This document shows, piece by piece, positions 7,736 through 15,993 of a DNA stretch of 44,726 nt (the stretch's first letter is position 1; each line of letters begins with the position of its first letter). The stretch comes from CAZOWW01 sp964583765 (lineage in GTDB: Bacteria > Actinomycetota > Actinomycetes > Actinomycetales > Kineosporiaceae). The translations under genes and the position numbers were made by a program. The notes under the pieces are model-generated. The model did no database searches. It had not been told where the DNA came from and worked only from the letters and a program-made list of their open reading frames with translations. Location of the stretch: positions 1 through 44,726 of the forward strand of contig CAZOWW010000026.1 of assembly GCA_964583765.1 (NCBI GenBank), given 5' to 3'.

Positions 7736-7772
7736 GCAGGCCAGGCTAGTCGTGCTCGCTACTCTCGTGTGT
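7736..7772. promoter_or_regulatory. Back-to-back leaderless promoters (methyltransferase / DUF2520)
   Basis: On the minus strand TAGCCT (7748-7743) is 7 nt before GTG 7735. On the plus strand TACTCT (7760-7765) is 7 nt before GTG 7773. Both fit TANNNT exactly, and both promoters sit inside 37 bp, so the two RNA polymerases would compete for the same DNA. Confidence 0.65.
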
Positions 7773-8711
7773 GTGACGTCGCCGCCACCCTCCGGGACGG
7801 CCGACGGTCCCGCGCGTGCTGGGGCCCGTGCCGGCAGACTCGGCGTCGGCATCGTGGGTGCCGGCCGGGTCGGTGCGGTGCTGGGCAGCGCACTGCGCGC
7901 CGCCGGGCACGCCGTCGTGGGCGTGAGCGCGGTCTCCGCCGCGAGCCGCGAGCGCGCCGAGGTCCTGTTGCCGGGTGTTCCCGTACTCCCCGTGCCCGAG
8001 GTGATCGAGCGGTCCGAGCTGGTGCTGCTCGGGGTGCCCGACGACGTCCTCGCCGATCTCGTCGCAGGCTTGGCCGAGACCGGGGCCTGGCAGCCCGGGC
8101 AGCTCGTGGTGCACCTCAGCGGGCGCCACGGCTGGCGGGTCCTCGTCCCGGCCGCCGAGCGCGGGGCGATCCCGCTGGCCCTGCACCCGGCGATGACCTT
8201 CACGGGCACCAGCCTCGACCTGGCCCGGCTCTCGGACTGCTGTTTCGGCGTGAGCGCGCCCGCCCCGGTGCTCCCGATCGCGCAGGCCTTGGTGGTCGAG
8301 ATGGGCGCCGAGCCGGTGGTGGTCGCCGAGGAGGACCGCCCGCTGTACCACGCCGCGCTCGCGCACGGGGCGAATCACCTGGTGACCCTGGTCGCGCAGA
8401 GCCTGGAACTGCTCTCCGCGGCAGGGATCGAGCCCGCCCAACGGGTGCTCGGTCCGCTCCTGTCCGCGGCCCTGGACAACGCGCTCCGGCAGGGGGACGG
8501 CGCGCTGACCGGCCCGGTGGCTCGGGGGGACGCCGGCACCGTCGCCGCGCACCTGCAGGCGCTCGAGGACGCCGGGTCCGGGGCGACCGCGGAGACGTAT
8601 CGCATGCTCGCCCGGGCCACGGCCGACCGGGCGCTCGCCTCGGGACGGCTGCGTGCCGAGGCGGCCGAGACCCTGCTCGCCGCGCTCGGTGAGGAGTCCC
8701 GCCGCACATGA
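7773..8711 (+). CDS. Rossmann-like / DUF2520 protein
   Basis: The 312-residue protein has an N-terminal NAD(P)-binding fold (VGIVGAGRVGAVLGSAL near residue 26), then LVVHLSGRHG, ALHPAMTFTG and a helical DUF2520 domain with ALAHGANHLVTLVAQ near 207. The fold resembles 6-phosphogluconate dehydrogenase-like and ketopantoate reductase-like enzymes. In actinobacteria this gene sits near panC, as it does here with one gene between, so a pantothenate-related reductase role has been an obvious guess; the sequence does not prove it. The start at GTG 7773 is set by TACTCT 7 nt upstream. It ends 13 nt before the oxidoreductase gene and is probably co-transcribed with it. Confidence 0.86.
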   Translation: MTSPPPSGTADGPARAGARAGRLGVGIVGAGRVGAVLGSALRAAGHAVVGVSAVSAASRERAEVLLPGVPVLPVPEVIERSELVLLGVPDDVLADLVAGLAETGAWQPGQLVVHLSGRHGWRVLVPAAERGAIPLALHPAMTFTGTSLDLARLSDCCFGVSAPAPVLPIAQALVVEMGAEPVVVAEEDRPLYHAALAHGANHLVTLVAQSLELLSAAGIEPAQRVLGPLLSAALDNALRQGDGALTGPVARGDAGTVAAHLQALEDAGSGATAETYRMLARATADRALASGRLRAEAAETLLAALGEESRRT

Positions 8712-8724
8712 GGACCGAGCGGGC

Positions 8725-11700
8725 GTGACCGGCGGCCGGGGTGAGCCGGTGCACGAGAGGGCCGCGACGGGCGACGAGGTCCCGGAGCGGGAGGACATGC
8801 CGGTGTCGGGATCCGACGTCCCTGACGACGCTGAGGTCACGGATGTCGACGAGATCCCTGACGTGCCGGTGGTCCCCGGCGACGACGAGGTTTCCGACGT
8901 GCTGGCGGGCTCGGACCTGCCGGAGGCTCCGGAAGGTCCGTCCCGGCCCGCCCCGGGCAGCACGGTGCACCGGTCACCGGTGGACGACGCTGCGCGGCGG
9001 GCCCTGCACGTGGACCTGGCCGAGTCGATCCGGGGGGACGTCGACTTCGGCGCGCACGTCCGGGCGGTGTACAGCACGGACTCCTCGAACTACCGCCAGG
9101 TGCCGTTGGGGGTGGTCTTCCCCCGCGACGAGGAGGACATCGCGGTCACCCTGCGGATCTGCGCGGCCTACGACGCGCCCGTGCTGGCCAGAGGTGCCGG
9201 GACCAGCCTGGCGGGCCAGGCCTGCAATGTCGCGGTGGTGCTCGACACGAGCCGGTACCTCACCGGCATCCTCGAGATCGACCCCGAGGCCGGTACCGCA
9301 CGGGTGCAACCGGGCGTCGTGCTGGACGACCTGCGCCGGGCAGCCAGCGAGTACGGGCTCACCTTCGGGCCGGATCCCGCCACGCACGCCTGGTGCACGA
9401 TCGGCGGGATGATCGGCAACAACGCCTGCGGGCCGCACGGGCTGGTCACCGGGCGCACCGTGGACAACGTGGCCTCCCTGCGCCTGGCGCTCTACGGCGG
9501 CGAGGTCCTCGAACTCGGGCAGTACGGCGAGCAGGACTACGCGGACGCGATCACCTCGCTGCGGCCGGGCTCGCCCACGGCCGACGTGATGGCACGGATC
9601 CTCGGCGGTCTGCGCGAGATCGGCCGCCGGGTGGAGCCGCTCGTGGCCGAGCACTTCCCCCCGATCGACCGTCGCGTGAGCGGGTTCAACCTCGACGAGG
9701 TCCTGCCCGGTGGCCCGCTGCACGTCGCGCGGCTGCTCGTGGGCACCGAGTCGACCTGCGGGGTGATCACCGAGGCCACCGTGCACCTCACCGCATTGCC
9801 CGAGCACCGCGTCCTCGTCGTGCTGGGCTACCCCGACCTCTTCGCGGCCGCGGACGACGTCCCCCACCTCCTGGCCGCTCCGCTGCTGGCTCTCGAGGGC
9901 TTCGACGCGACGCTCACCGACCAGATGCGGGCGCGGGGCCTGGGCGCCGGCGGTCTCGACCTGCTGCCCGAGGGACAGGCGTGGCTGCTCGCCGAACTCG
10001 GCGGCCAACACCGGGCCGAGGTGGCCGAGGCCGCCGACACGCTCGTCGCCGAACTGCCCGCGCACATCACCTGGTGCCGCTACGACGACCCGGACGACCA
10101 GGGTCGCCTGTGGCGGGTGCGGGAGTCGGCGCTGGGCGCGACCGCGCTGGGGGAGGGCGGCCGGCACAACGCGGAGGGCTGGGAGGACGCCGCGGTGCCG
10201 CCGGCCCGGCTGGGCGAGTACCTGCGGGAGATCACCGTGTTGTGGCAGCAGTACGGCTACCACGGCGCCTGGTACGGGCACTTCGGTCAGGGCTGCGTGC
10301 ACACCCGCAACGACTTCGACCTGCACACGACCGCCGGTCTGGCGCACTACCGGGCCTACGTGGAGCGGGCCGCCGACCTGGTCGTCCGCCTTGGCGGCTC
10401 GCTGTCCGGGGAGCACGGGGACGGCCAGGCCCGCGGCGAGCTCCTCGAGCGCCTCTACGGCCCCGAACTGGTGGACGCGTTCCGGCAGGTGAAGGCCCTG
10501 TTCGACCCGCGGGGGCGGATGAACCCGGGCAAGGTGGTGGACCCGTACCCGCTGGACACGAACCTGCGGTTCGGCCCGTCCTACGCCACGGTGCGCTCCA
10601 CCCGCACCCACTTCGACCTGGCCCGGGACGGTGGGTCGCTCCAGCGGGCCGCGGAGCGTTGCGTGGGCGTGGGGGCCTGCCGCCGGGACGACACCGGGGT
10701 GATGTGCCCCTCGTACCGGGCCACGCGGGACGAGCGGCACTCCACGCGTGGGCGGGCCCGGGTGCTCGTGGAGATGTTCCAGGGCGACGTCACCGCGACC
10801 ACCTGGCGCAACGAGGACGTCCGGGACGCGCTCGACCTGTGCCTGTCCTGCAAGGGCTGCGTCGCCGAGTGCCCGACCCACGTCGACATGGCCACCTACA
10901 AGGCGGAGTTCCTCTCGCACTACTACGCGGGCCGGCCACGCCCCCGCGGGCTGCTCGCGCTCGGCCTGACCCCGTGGCTGGCGCGGATCGGGTCCCGCCT
11001 GCCCCGGCTGGGCAACCTCCTGCTCACCGCGCCCGGCCTGCGCACCGTCGTGCGGCGGACCGCCGGGGTGACCACGCGCCGTCCGGCCCCGCGCCTGGCC
11101 GCGCGCAGCTTGCGCCGCTCGGTGCTGCCGGACCGCACCCCCGGTCTCATGTCCTCGGCCGCCTCGCCCCGCCTCGTGGGCGGCCCGCTCCTCGCTCCCG
11201 GAGGCGACCGGGAGGTGGCAGGCGCGGGCCCGACGAGCACGTCGTCCGCCCCGTCCGTGCCGTCCGCGTCGTCCCTGCCGTCCGCGTCGTCCGCCGGGCG
11301 CCGGGTCGTCGTCTGGCCGGACACCTTCACGGACGCCTACCGTCCGGACCTCGGACACGACCTCATCGCGGTCCTGGAGGGCCTCGGCGAACGGGTCTTC
11401 GTCCCCGGGGGGTGGGCCTGCTGCGGGCGCCCCTACTACGACGCCGGCATGCTGGGCCAGGCCCGGCGCAGTCTGAAACGGCTGCTCGACCTGCTGCAAC
11501 CCTGGTACGACCAGGAAATTCCCGTGGTGGTGCCCGAGCCGTCGTGCCTTGCCGCCTTCCGGGACGAGCTGCCGCGGCTGATGTCCGCGGACCCCCGTGC
11601 GGCCCGGCTCGCCTCGCTGGCCCGCAGCCCCGCCGAGCACCTGCTCACCCTCGAGGCCCTCACCGGGGCCGCCGCGGCACTGCCGCCCCCGGGCGAGACG

Positions 11701-12024
11701 GTGGCCGTGCACCCGCACTGCCACTCCCGCCCGACGGGCGCGGTGGACGCCGACCGGGCGCTGCTGGAACTGCTCGGCTACCGGGTCGCCGTGGCCGACG
11801 CGGGGTGCTGCGGCATGGCGGGAGGTTTCGGCTACCGGGCCGAGCACGAGGCGCTGTCCCGCCGGATCGGCCAGGAGCAGTGGCTGCCCCGGCTCTACGA
11901 GGTGGCGGCCGCAGCGGACCACCTCGTCATCGACGGATTCAGCTGCACGCTGCAGGGAGAGCAGCTCGGCGGGCTGCACGCCTCGACCCTGGTCGCCCTC
12001 GTGCGGCGCCGCCTCGGACTGTGA
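8725..12024 (+). CDS. FAD-linked oxidase / Fe-S (GlcD-GlpC type) fusion, YdiJ-like
   Basis: This is a large protein of about 1,099 residues. After an acidic, poorly conserved N-terminus comes a PCMH-type FAD domain (about 115-330, with ARGAGTSLAGQACN) and an FAD-oxidase C-terminal domain ending near 610 (SGEHGDGQARG...FDPRGRMNPGKV). Two Cys clusters follow near 645 and 705 (CVGVGACRRDD...MCPSY and CLSCKGCVAECP), then a Ser-rich linker and two CCG-type modules (WACCGRPYYDAGM, DAGCCGMAGGFGY). This matches E. coli YdiJ, a D-2-hydroxyglutarate dehydrogenase, and D-lactate or glycolate dehydrogenase fusions; the substrate is uncertain. The start is ambiguous: GTG 8725 has GAGGA 10 nt upstream, GTG 8803 has GGGAGG 8 nt upstream. 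Confidence 0.88.
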   Translation: MTGGRGEPVHERAATGDEVPEREDMPVSGSDVPDDAEVTDVDEIPDVPVVPGDDEVSDVLAGSDLPEAPEGPSRPAPGSTVHRSPVDDAARRALHVDLAESIRGDVDFGAHVRAVYSTDSSNYRQVPLGVVFPRDEEDIAVTLRICAAYDAPVLARGAGTSLAGQACNVAVVLDTSRYLTGILEIDPEAGTARVQPGVVLDDLRRAASEYGLTFGPDPATHAWCTIGGMIGNNACGPHGLVTGRTVDNVASLRLALYGGEVLELGQYGEQDYADAITSLRPGSPTADVMARILGGLREIGRRVEPLVAEHFPPIDRRVSGFNLDEVLPGGPLHVARLLVGTESTCGVITEATVHLTALPEHRVLVVLGYPDLFAAADDVPHLLAAPLLALEGFDATLTDQMRARGLGAGGLDLLPEGQAWLLAELGGQHRAEVAEAADTLVAELPAHITWCRYDDPDDQGRLWRVRESALGATALGEGGRHNAEGWEDAAVPPARLGEYLREITVLWQQYGYHGAWYGHFGQGCVHTRNDFDLHTTAGLAHYRAYVERAADLVVRLGGSLSGEHGDGQARGELLERLYGPELVDAFRQVKALFDPRGRMNPGKVVDPYPLDTNLRFGPSYATVRSTRTHFDLARDGGSLQRAAERCVGVGACRRDDTGVMCPSYRATRDERHSTRGRARVLVEMFQGDVTATTWRNEDVRDALDLCLSCKGCVAECPTHVDMATYKAEFLSHYYAGRPRPRGLLALGLTPWLARIGSRLPRLGNLLLTAPGLRTVVRRTAGVTTRRPAPRLAARSLRRSVLPDRTPGLMSSAASPRLVGGPLLAPGGDREVAGAGPTSTSSAPSVPSASSLPSASSAGRRVVVWPDTFTDAYRPDLGHDLIAVLEGLGERVFVPGGWACCGRPYYDAGMLGQARRSLKRLLDLLQPWYDQEIPVVVPEPSCLAAFRDELPRLMSADPRAARLASLARSPAEHLLTLEALTGAAAALPPPGETVAVHPHCHSRPTGAVDADRALLELLGYRVAVADAGCCGMAGGFGYRAEHEALSRRIGQEQWLPRLYEVAAAADHLVIDGFSCTLQGEQLGGLHASTLVALVRRRLGL
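11260..11295. repeat. 18-bp in-frame duplication in Ser-rich linker
   Basis: Units 11260-11277 and 11278-11295 are nearly identical (CCGTCCGCGTCGTCC plus three variable bases). They encode a Ser/Pro-rich linker between the Fe-S and CCG modules of the oxidoreductase. Confidence 0.75.
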
Positions 12025-12158
12025 GCCCTGATCCTCGTGGGCGGCAGGCTCCGGTCGCCGTCACAGGATCGGTTCGGCACCGCGGGACGGATCGGGCACC
12101 ACGGGACCGATGGCTGCGGATCGCCCGGGGCCGGCGGGTGCCACCGGACGGGGGCTAG

Positions 12159-12164
12159 TAGCGT
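12159..12164 (+). promoter_or_regulatory. Candidate -10 box upstream of panC
   Basis: TAGCGT at 12159-12164 fits TANNNT and predicts transcription from about 12171, giving panC a leader of about 54 nt. The 12025-12224 gap otherwise shows no gene. A frame from GTG 12163 runs 21 codons and its stop overlaps the panC start as GTGA, but the predicted transcript would begin inside it. Confidence 0.45.
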
Positions 12165-12224
12165 GACGGCGGATCGTCGCCCGGTCACGGGCGGCGCGGG
12201 CGAGCGGATCGGAGCGGTGACCGG

Positions 12225-13145
12225 GTGAAGCAGGTGCAGGGACCCGGCCCGGCCCGGATCGGTACGGCCCCGCTACGAGCCGCCGCCACCGGTGAACTCG
12301 TCGTGGCGCGCACCCGGGCCGAGTTCGAGGTGGCCCGGGCGCAGCTGACCGGTCAGGTCGGCGTCGTGATGACCATGGGCGCCCTGCATGCCGGGCACGC
12401 CGAGCTCATCCGACACGCGAGCGCCCTGTGCGACTCGGTGATCGTGACGATCTTCCTCAACCCGTTGCAGTTCGGGCCGGCCGAGGACCTGGCCAGCTAC
12501 CCGCGCACCCTGGACGCGGACCTGCTCCTGTGCGCCCAGGAGGGTGCCGATCTGGTCTTCGCCCCCGGCCCGGACGTCGTGTACCCGGACGGCGACCCGG
12601 GCGTACGGATCGCCGCCGGCCGGTTGGGCACGGTGCTCGAGGGCCGCCACCGGCCCGGCCACTTCGACGGGGTGCTCACCGTGGTGGCCAAGCTCCTGCA
12701 CCTGACGCACCCGAATCTGGCGTTCTTCGGCCAGAAGGACGCCCAGCAGTTGCTCCTGATCCGCCGCATGGTGCAGGACCTGGACTTCGACGTGCGGGTG
12801 ATCGCGGTGCCCACGGTGCGCGAGCCGGACGGGCTGGCCCGCAGCAGCCGGAACGCCTACCTCTCCGCCCTGGACCGCGAGGTCGCCCTGGCCCTGTCCG
12901 CCGCCCTGCGCGCCGGCCAGGAGGCGGCCCGGGAGGGCGGGAGCGCGGTGCGTCGGGCCGCCCGCGACGTGCTGCAGGCGGAGCCGCTCTGCCGCGTGGA
13001 CTACCTCGTGCTGACCGATCCGAACACCCTGGAGGACGTGCCCGAGTGGCACCGGGGGCCGGCCTTGCTGGCGGTGGCGGCCCGGGTGGGCACCACTCGC
13101 CTGATCGACAACCAGATCGTGGACGTCGGGCAGGCGTCCGCGTGA
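12225..13145 (+). CDS. panC: Pantothenate synthetase
   Basis: This enzyme condenses pantoate with beta-alanine using ATP, the last step of pantothenate (vitamin B5) synthesis. The 306-residue protein has the nucleotidyltransferase signature MTMGALHAGHAELI near residue 49, FLNPLQFGPAEDLASYPR, LEGRHRPGHFDGV, FGQKDAQQLLLIRRM and a SSRNAYL segment. The GTG start at 12225 has GGAG 10 nt upstream. The C-terminus overlaps nadB (GTGA). In many relatives panD and coaX follow panC; here nadB and nadC follow directly, so aspartate decarboxylase and pantothenate kinase must be encoded elsewhere. Confidence 0.95.
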   Translation: MKQVQGPGPARIGTAPLRAAATGELVVARTRAEFEVARAQLTGQVGVVMTMGALHAGHAELIRHASALCDSVIVTIFLNPLQFGPAEDLASYPRTLDADLLLCAQEGADLVFAPGPDVVYPDGDPGVRIAAGRLGTVLEGRHRPGHFDGVLTVVAKLLHLTHPNLAFFGQKDAQQLLLIRRMVQDLDFDVRVIAVPTVREPDGLARSSRNAYLSALDREVALALSAALRAGQEAAREGGSAVRRAARDVLQAEPLCRVDYLVLTDPNTLEDVPEWHRGPALLAVAARVGTTRLIDNQIVDVGQASA

Positions 13146-14884
13146 CCACGCCCGCCGAGGCACTGGCGGCCGCCGGTGACCCGGTCGTGCTCCCGCCCCG
13201 GCTCGCCGCACCCGATCCCGGGTGGACGGCGCGGGTCGACGTCGTCGTGGTGGGTTCCGGCATCGCCGGCCTGACCGCCGCGTTGCGGCTGCGTCGCCGG
13301 GTTCCTCGGGTGATGCTCGTGACCAAGACGGTGCTCAGCGCCGGGGCCACGCGGTGGGCGCAGGGCGGGATCGCGGCGGCCCTCGGCGCGGACGACGCGC
13401 CGGAGCACCACCTGGCCGACACCCTGACCGCCGGCGGCGGGCTGTGCGACCTCGACGCGGTCCGCACGCTGGTCACCGAGGGGCCCCGCCGGGTGCGCCA
13501 GCTGGTCGGCCTGGGCACGGCCTTCGACCGCACGCCGACGGGCAGTATCGCCCTCACCCGCGAGGGCGGGCATCACCGCGACCGGATCGCGCACGCCGGA
13601 GGGGACGCCACCGGCGCCGAGATCTCCCGGGCACTCATCGAGGCGCTCCGGGCCGTGCAGGAGGACCCGGGCATCGAGGTCCTCGAGCACGCCCTGGTGA
13701 TCGACCTGCTCACCTCCGACGGTCCGGAACGGCGGGTCGGCGACCCGGAACGACGGGTGTGCGGCGTGAGCGTGCACGTCATCGGGGAGGGCAGTCGGGA
13801 CGGCGTGGGCTGGGTGCTCGGCCGGGCCGTGGTGCTCGCGACCGGCGGCATCGGGCAGGTGTTCGCCTCGACGACGAACCCGCGCGAGGCCACGGGCGAC
13901 GGCACGGCCGCAGCCCTGCGGGCCGGCGCCGCCGTGGCGGACCTGGAGTTCGTCCAGTTCCACCCGACCGTGCTCTGGCTCGGACCGGCGGCCCGGGGGC
14001 AGCAGCCGCTGATCTCCGAGGCGGTCCGGGGCGAGGGCGCCGTCCTCCTGGACGTCGACGGTCACCGCTTCATGCCCGAGGCCCACCCGATGGCGGAACT
14101 GGCGCCGCGCGACGTCGTGGCGAAGGCCATCGTGCGACGGACCGCGCAGACCGGCGCTCCGCACGTGTTCCTGGACGCCCGGCACCTCGGGAAGGCCTTC
14201 CTGCACGGGCGCTTCCCCACCATCGTGGAGTCCCTGGCCGGGCACGGCTTCGACCTGGCCGAGGACCTGGTGCCGGTCGCCCCGGCGCAGCACTACCACT
14301 CGGGCGGTGTCCTGGTGGACCTCGAAGGCCGGGGCTCCCTGCCCGGTCTGTACGCGGTGGGCGAGACCGCGTGCACCGGCGTGCACGGGGCGAACCGGCT
14401 CGCGAGCAACTCGCTCCTGGAGGGGCTGGTGTTCGCGTACCGCATCGCCGACGACATCGCGGCCCGGGTGGACGCCGGTGACCTGCCCCGGAGCGAGCCC
14501 GTGGAGCGTCCCGGCGTCCCGGCCCTGGTGCCGGCGACCGCCCGGGTCGCCGTGCAACGGGCGGCCGCGCACGGCCCAGGAGTCATCCGCACCGCGGGGG
14601 CGCTCGCCCAGGCCGCCACGGCCCTGACCCTGGTCGCCGAGCGCGCGGCCCGCAGCGCAGGCCGGGTGCCCGCACCGGGGACCGCCGAGTGGGAGACCAC
14701 CAATCTGCACCACGTGGCGAGCGTGCTCACCCAGGTGGCGAACCTGCGCACGGAGACGCGGGGCGGCCACTACCGCGAGGACGCGCCGGACGCCGACGAC
14801 GCGTGGCGGGGACGGCTGATCAGCGAGGTGGGGGAGGATGGCAGGGTGCGGGTGCGGTTCCGCCCCCTGGCGGGCCCGCGGTGA
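13142..14884 (+). CDS. nadB: L-aspartate oxidase
   Basis: This FAD enzyme oxidises L-aspartate to iminoaspartate, the first step of de novo NAD synthesis. The 580-residue protein has the dinucleotide-binding VVVGSGIAGLTAALRLR near residue 35, the SAGATRWAQGGIAAALG segment near 66, an REGGHHRDRI motif, VQFHPTVLW, and HYHSGGVLVD followed by GETACTGVHGANRLASNSLLEG. These are the marks of NadB rather than succinate dehydrogenase. A small near-duplication (PERRVGDPERRV) sits in the middle of the FAD domain. The GTG start overlaps the panC stop. NadB normally passes iminoaspartate to NadA; no nadA is in this window. Confidence 0.95.
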   Translation: MTTPAEALAAAGDPVVLPPRLAAPDPGWTARVDVVVVGSGIAGLTAALRLRRRVPRVMLVTKTVLSAGATRWAQGGIAAALGADDAPEHHLADTLTAGGGLCDLDAVRTLVTEGPRRVRQLVGLGTAFDRTPTGSIALTREGGHHRDRIAHAGGDATGAEISRALIEALRAVQEDPGIEVLEHALVIDLLTSDGPERRVGDPERRVCGVSVHVIGEGSRDGVGWVLGRAVVLATGGIGQVFASTTNPREATGDGTAAALRAGAAVADLEFVQFHPTVLWLGPAARGQQPLISEAVRGEGAVLLDVDGHRFMPEAHPMAELAPRDVVAKAIVRRTAQTGAPHVFLDARHLGKAFLHGRFPTIVESLAGHGFDLAEDLVPVAPAQHYHSGGVLVDLEGRGSLPGLYAVGETACTGVHGANRLASNSLLEGLVFAYRIADDIAARVDAGDLPRSEPVERPGVPALVPATARVAVQRAAAHGPGVIRTAGALAQAATALTLVAERAARSAGRVPAPGTAEWETTNLHHVASVLTQVANLRTETRGGHYREDAPDADDAWRGRLISEVGEDGRVRVRFRPLAGPR

Positions 14885-14987
14885 CCCGATCTCCGGACCC
14901 GATGACCCCTGGGGGCCAGTTGCCCCCGCAGGACCGGACGACCAGGATCCGTCCCGTGGCCGGGACCACTACTACGGGAGTGTCACG

Positions 14988-15950
14988 ATGAGCAGGCACC
15001 GGGCCGAGGAGGACGTCCGGACCCCCTGGCAGGAGGGCACCAAGGAGTCCCTCGTGACCGCGGGACTCGACCCGTCGTGGGTGCGGGACGTCGTCCTGCG
15101 TGCACTCACGGAGGACCTCGGTCCGGACCGCCGGGACGTGACCACTCTGGCCACGATCCCCGCCGACCAGGAGAGCGTCGCCCAGGTGGTGGCCCGGGCG
15201 GACGGCGTCGTCGCCGGGCTCGTGGTCATCCCGGTCGTACTGGCCGAGACGGCGGCCTGGTTGGGCATGCCGGTCGCCAGCACGGAGCTGCGGGCGGCGG
15301 AGGGCCAGGAGGTGCGCCGCGGCGACGTGGTGGCCGAGCTGAGCGGTCCCACGAGGGTGCTGCTGGTGGCCGAGCGGACCATGCTCAACCTGTGCAGCCA
15401 CACGAGCGGCATCGCCACGCACACCCGCGCCTGGGTGGAGGCGCTCGCGGGGTCGGGGGCCACGGTGCTGGACACCCGCAAGACGACGCCGGGGCTGCGG
15501 GCCCTGGACAAGTACGGGGTGCGTGCCGGGGGCGGCGACAACAAGCGCATGGGCCTGTACGACGTCGCGATGATCAAGGACAACCACAAGCTCGCCGCCG
15601 GGTCCCTGGCACAGGCGCACCAGTCGGTGCGCGGGGCCTTCCCCGAGATCGCGGTGCAGGTCGAGGTGACCACCGTGGCCGAGGCCGAGGAGTCGGTGCA
15701 GGCCGGGGCGCGCTTCCTCCTCTGCGACAACATGAGCCTGGGCGAGCTCGGGGAGACCGTGCGCCGCATGCGCGTGCTCTCCGGGGAGATCGGTGAGCCG
15801 ATCGAGCTGGAGGCCACGGGCGGGCTGACCCTGGAGCTGGCGGCCGAGTACGCGGCGACCGGGGTGGACTACCTCTCGGTGGGGGCGCTGACCCACTCCT
15901 CGCCCGCCCTGGACCTGGCGATGGATCTCGCCACCGTTCCCGGGCGCTGA
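14988..15950 (+). CDS. nadC: Quinolinate phosphoribosyltransferase (decarboxylating)
   Basis: This enzyme converts quinolinate and PRPP to nicotinate mononucleotide. The 320-residue protein has LTEDLGPDRRDVTT near residue 37, AERTMLNLCSHTSGIATHTR near 127, DTRKTTPGLRALDKYGVRAGG near 161 and the KDNH motif near 197, ending with LEATGGL and GVDYLSVGALTHS. The ATG 14988 start has CGGGAG 7 nt upstream at 14975-14980. It lies 103 bp after nadB in the same direction. Confidence 0.95.
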   Translation: MSRHRAEEDVRTPWQEGTKESLVTAGLDPSWVRDVVLRALTEDLGPDRRDVTTLATIPADQESVAQVVARADGVVAGLVVIPVVLAETAAWLGMPVASTELRAAEGQEVRRGDVVAELSGPTRVLLVAERTMLNLCSHTSGIATHTRAWVEALAGSGATVLDTRKTTPGLRALDKYGVRAGGGDNKRMGLYDVAMIKDNHKLAAGSLAQAHQSVRGAFPEIAVQVEVTTVAEAEESVQAGARFLLCDNMSLGELGETVRRMRVLSGEIGEPIELEATGGLTLELAAEYAATGVDYLSVGALTHSSPALDLAMDLATVPGR

Positions 15951-15979
15951 CCGCTCCGGAACCGGCTCCGCCCGGCGGA

Positions 15980-15985
15980 TACCCT
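15980..15985 (+). promoter_or_regulatory. lysS -10 box, leaderless start
   Basis: TACCCT at 15980-15985 is 8 nt before the GTG start of lysS at 15994, with no ribosome-binding site between them. It lies 30 bp after the nadC stop, so lysS probably has its own promoter. Confidence 0.5.
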
Positions 15986-15993
15986 TGCACTCC

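Noticed and set aside
8653..8724. Upstream in-frame ATG for the FAD/Fe-S oxidoreductase inside the DUF2520 gene
   Set aside because: It would overlap the preceding gene by 59 bases with no ribosome-binding site; later GTG codons have better signals.
12163..12228. A 21-codon ORF whose stop overlaps the panC start
   Set aside because: The -10 box TAGCGT overlaps its start codon, so the predicted transcript would not include it.
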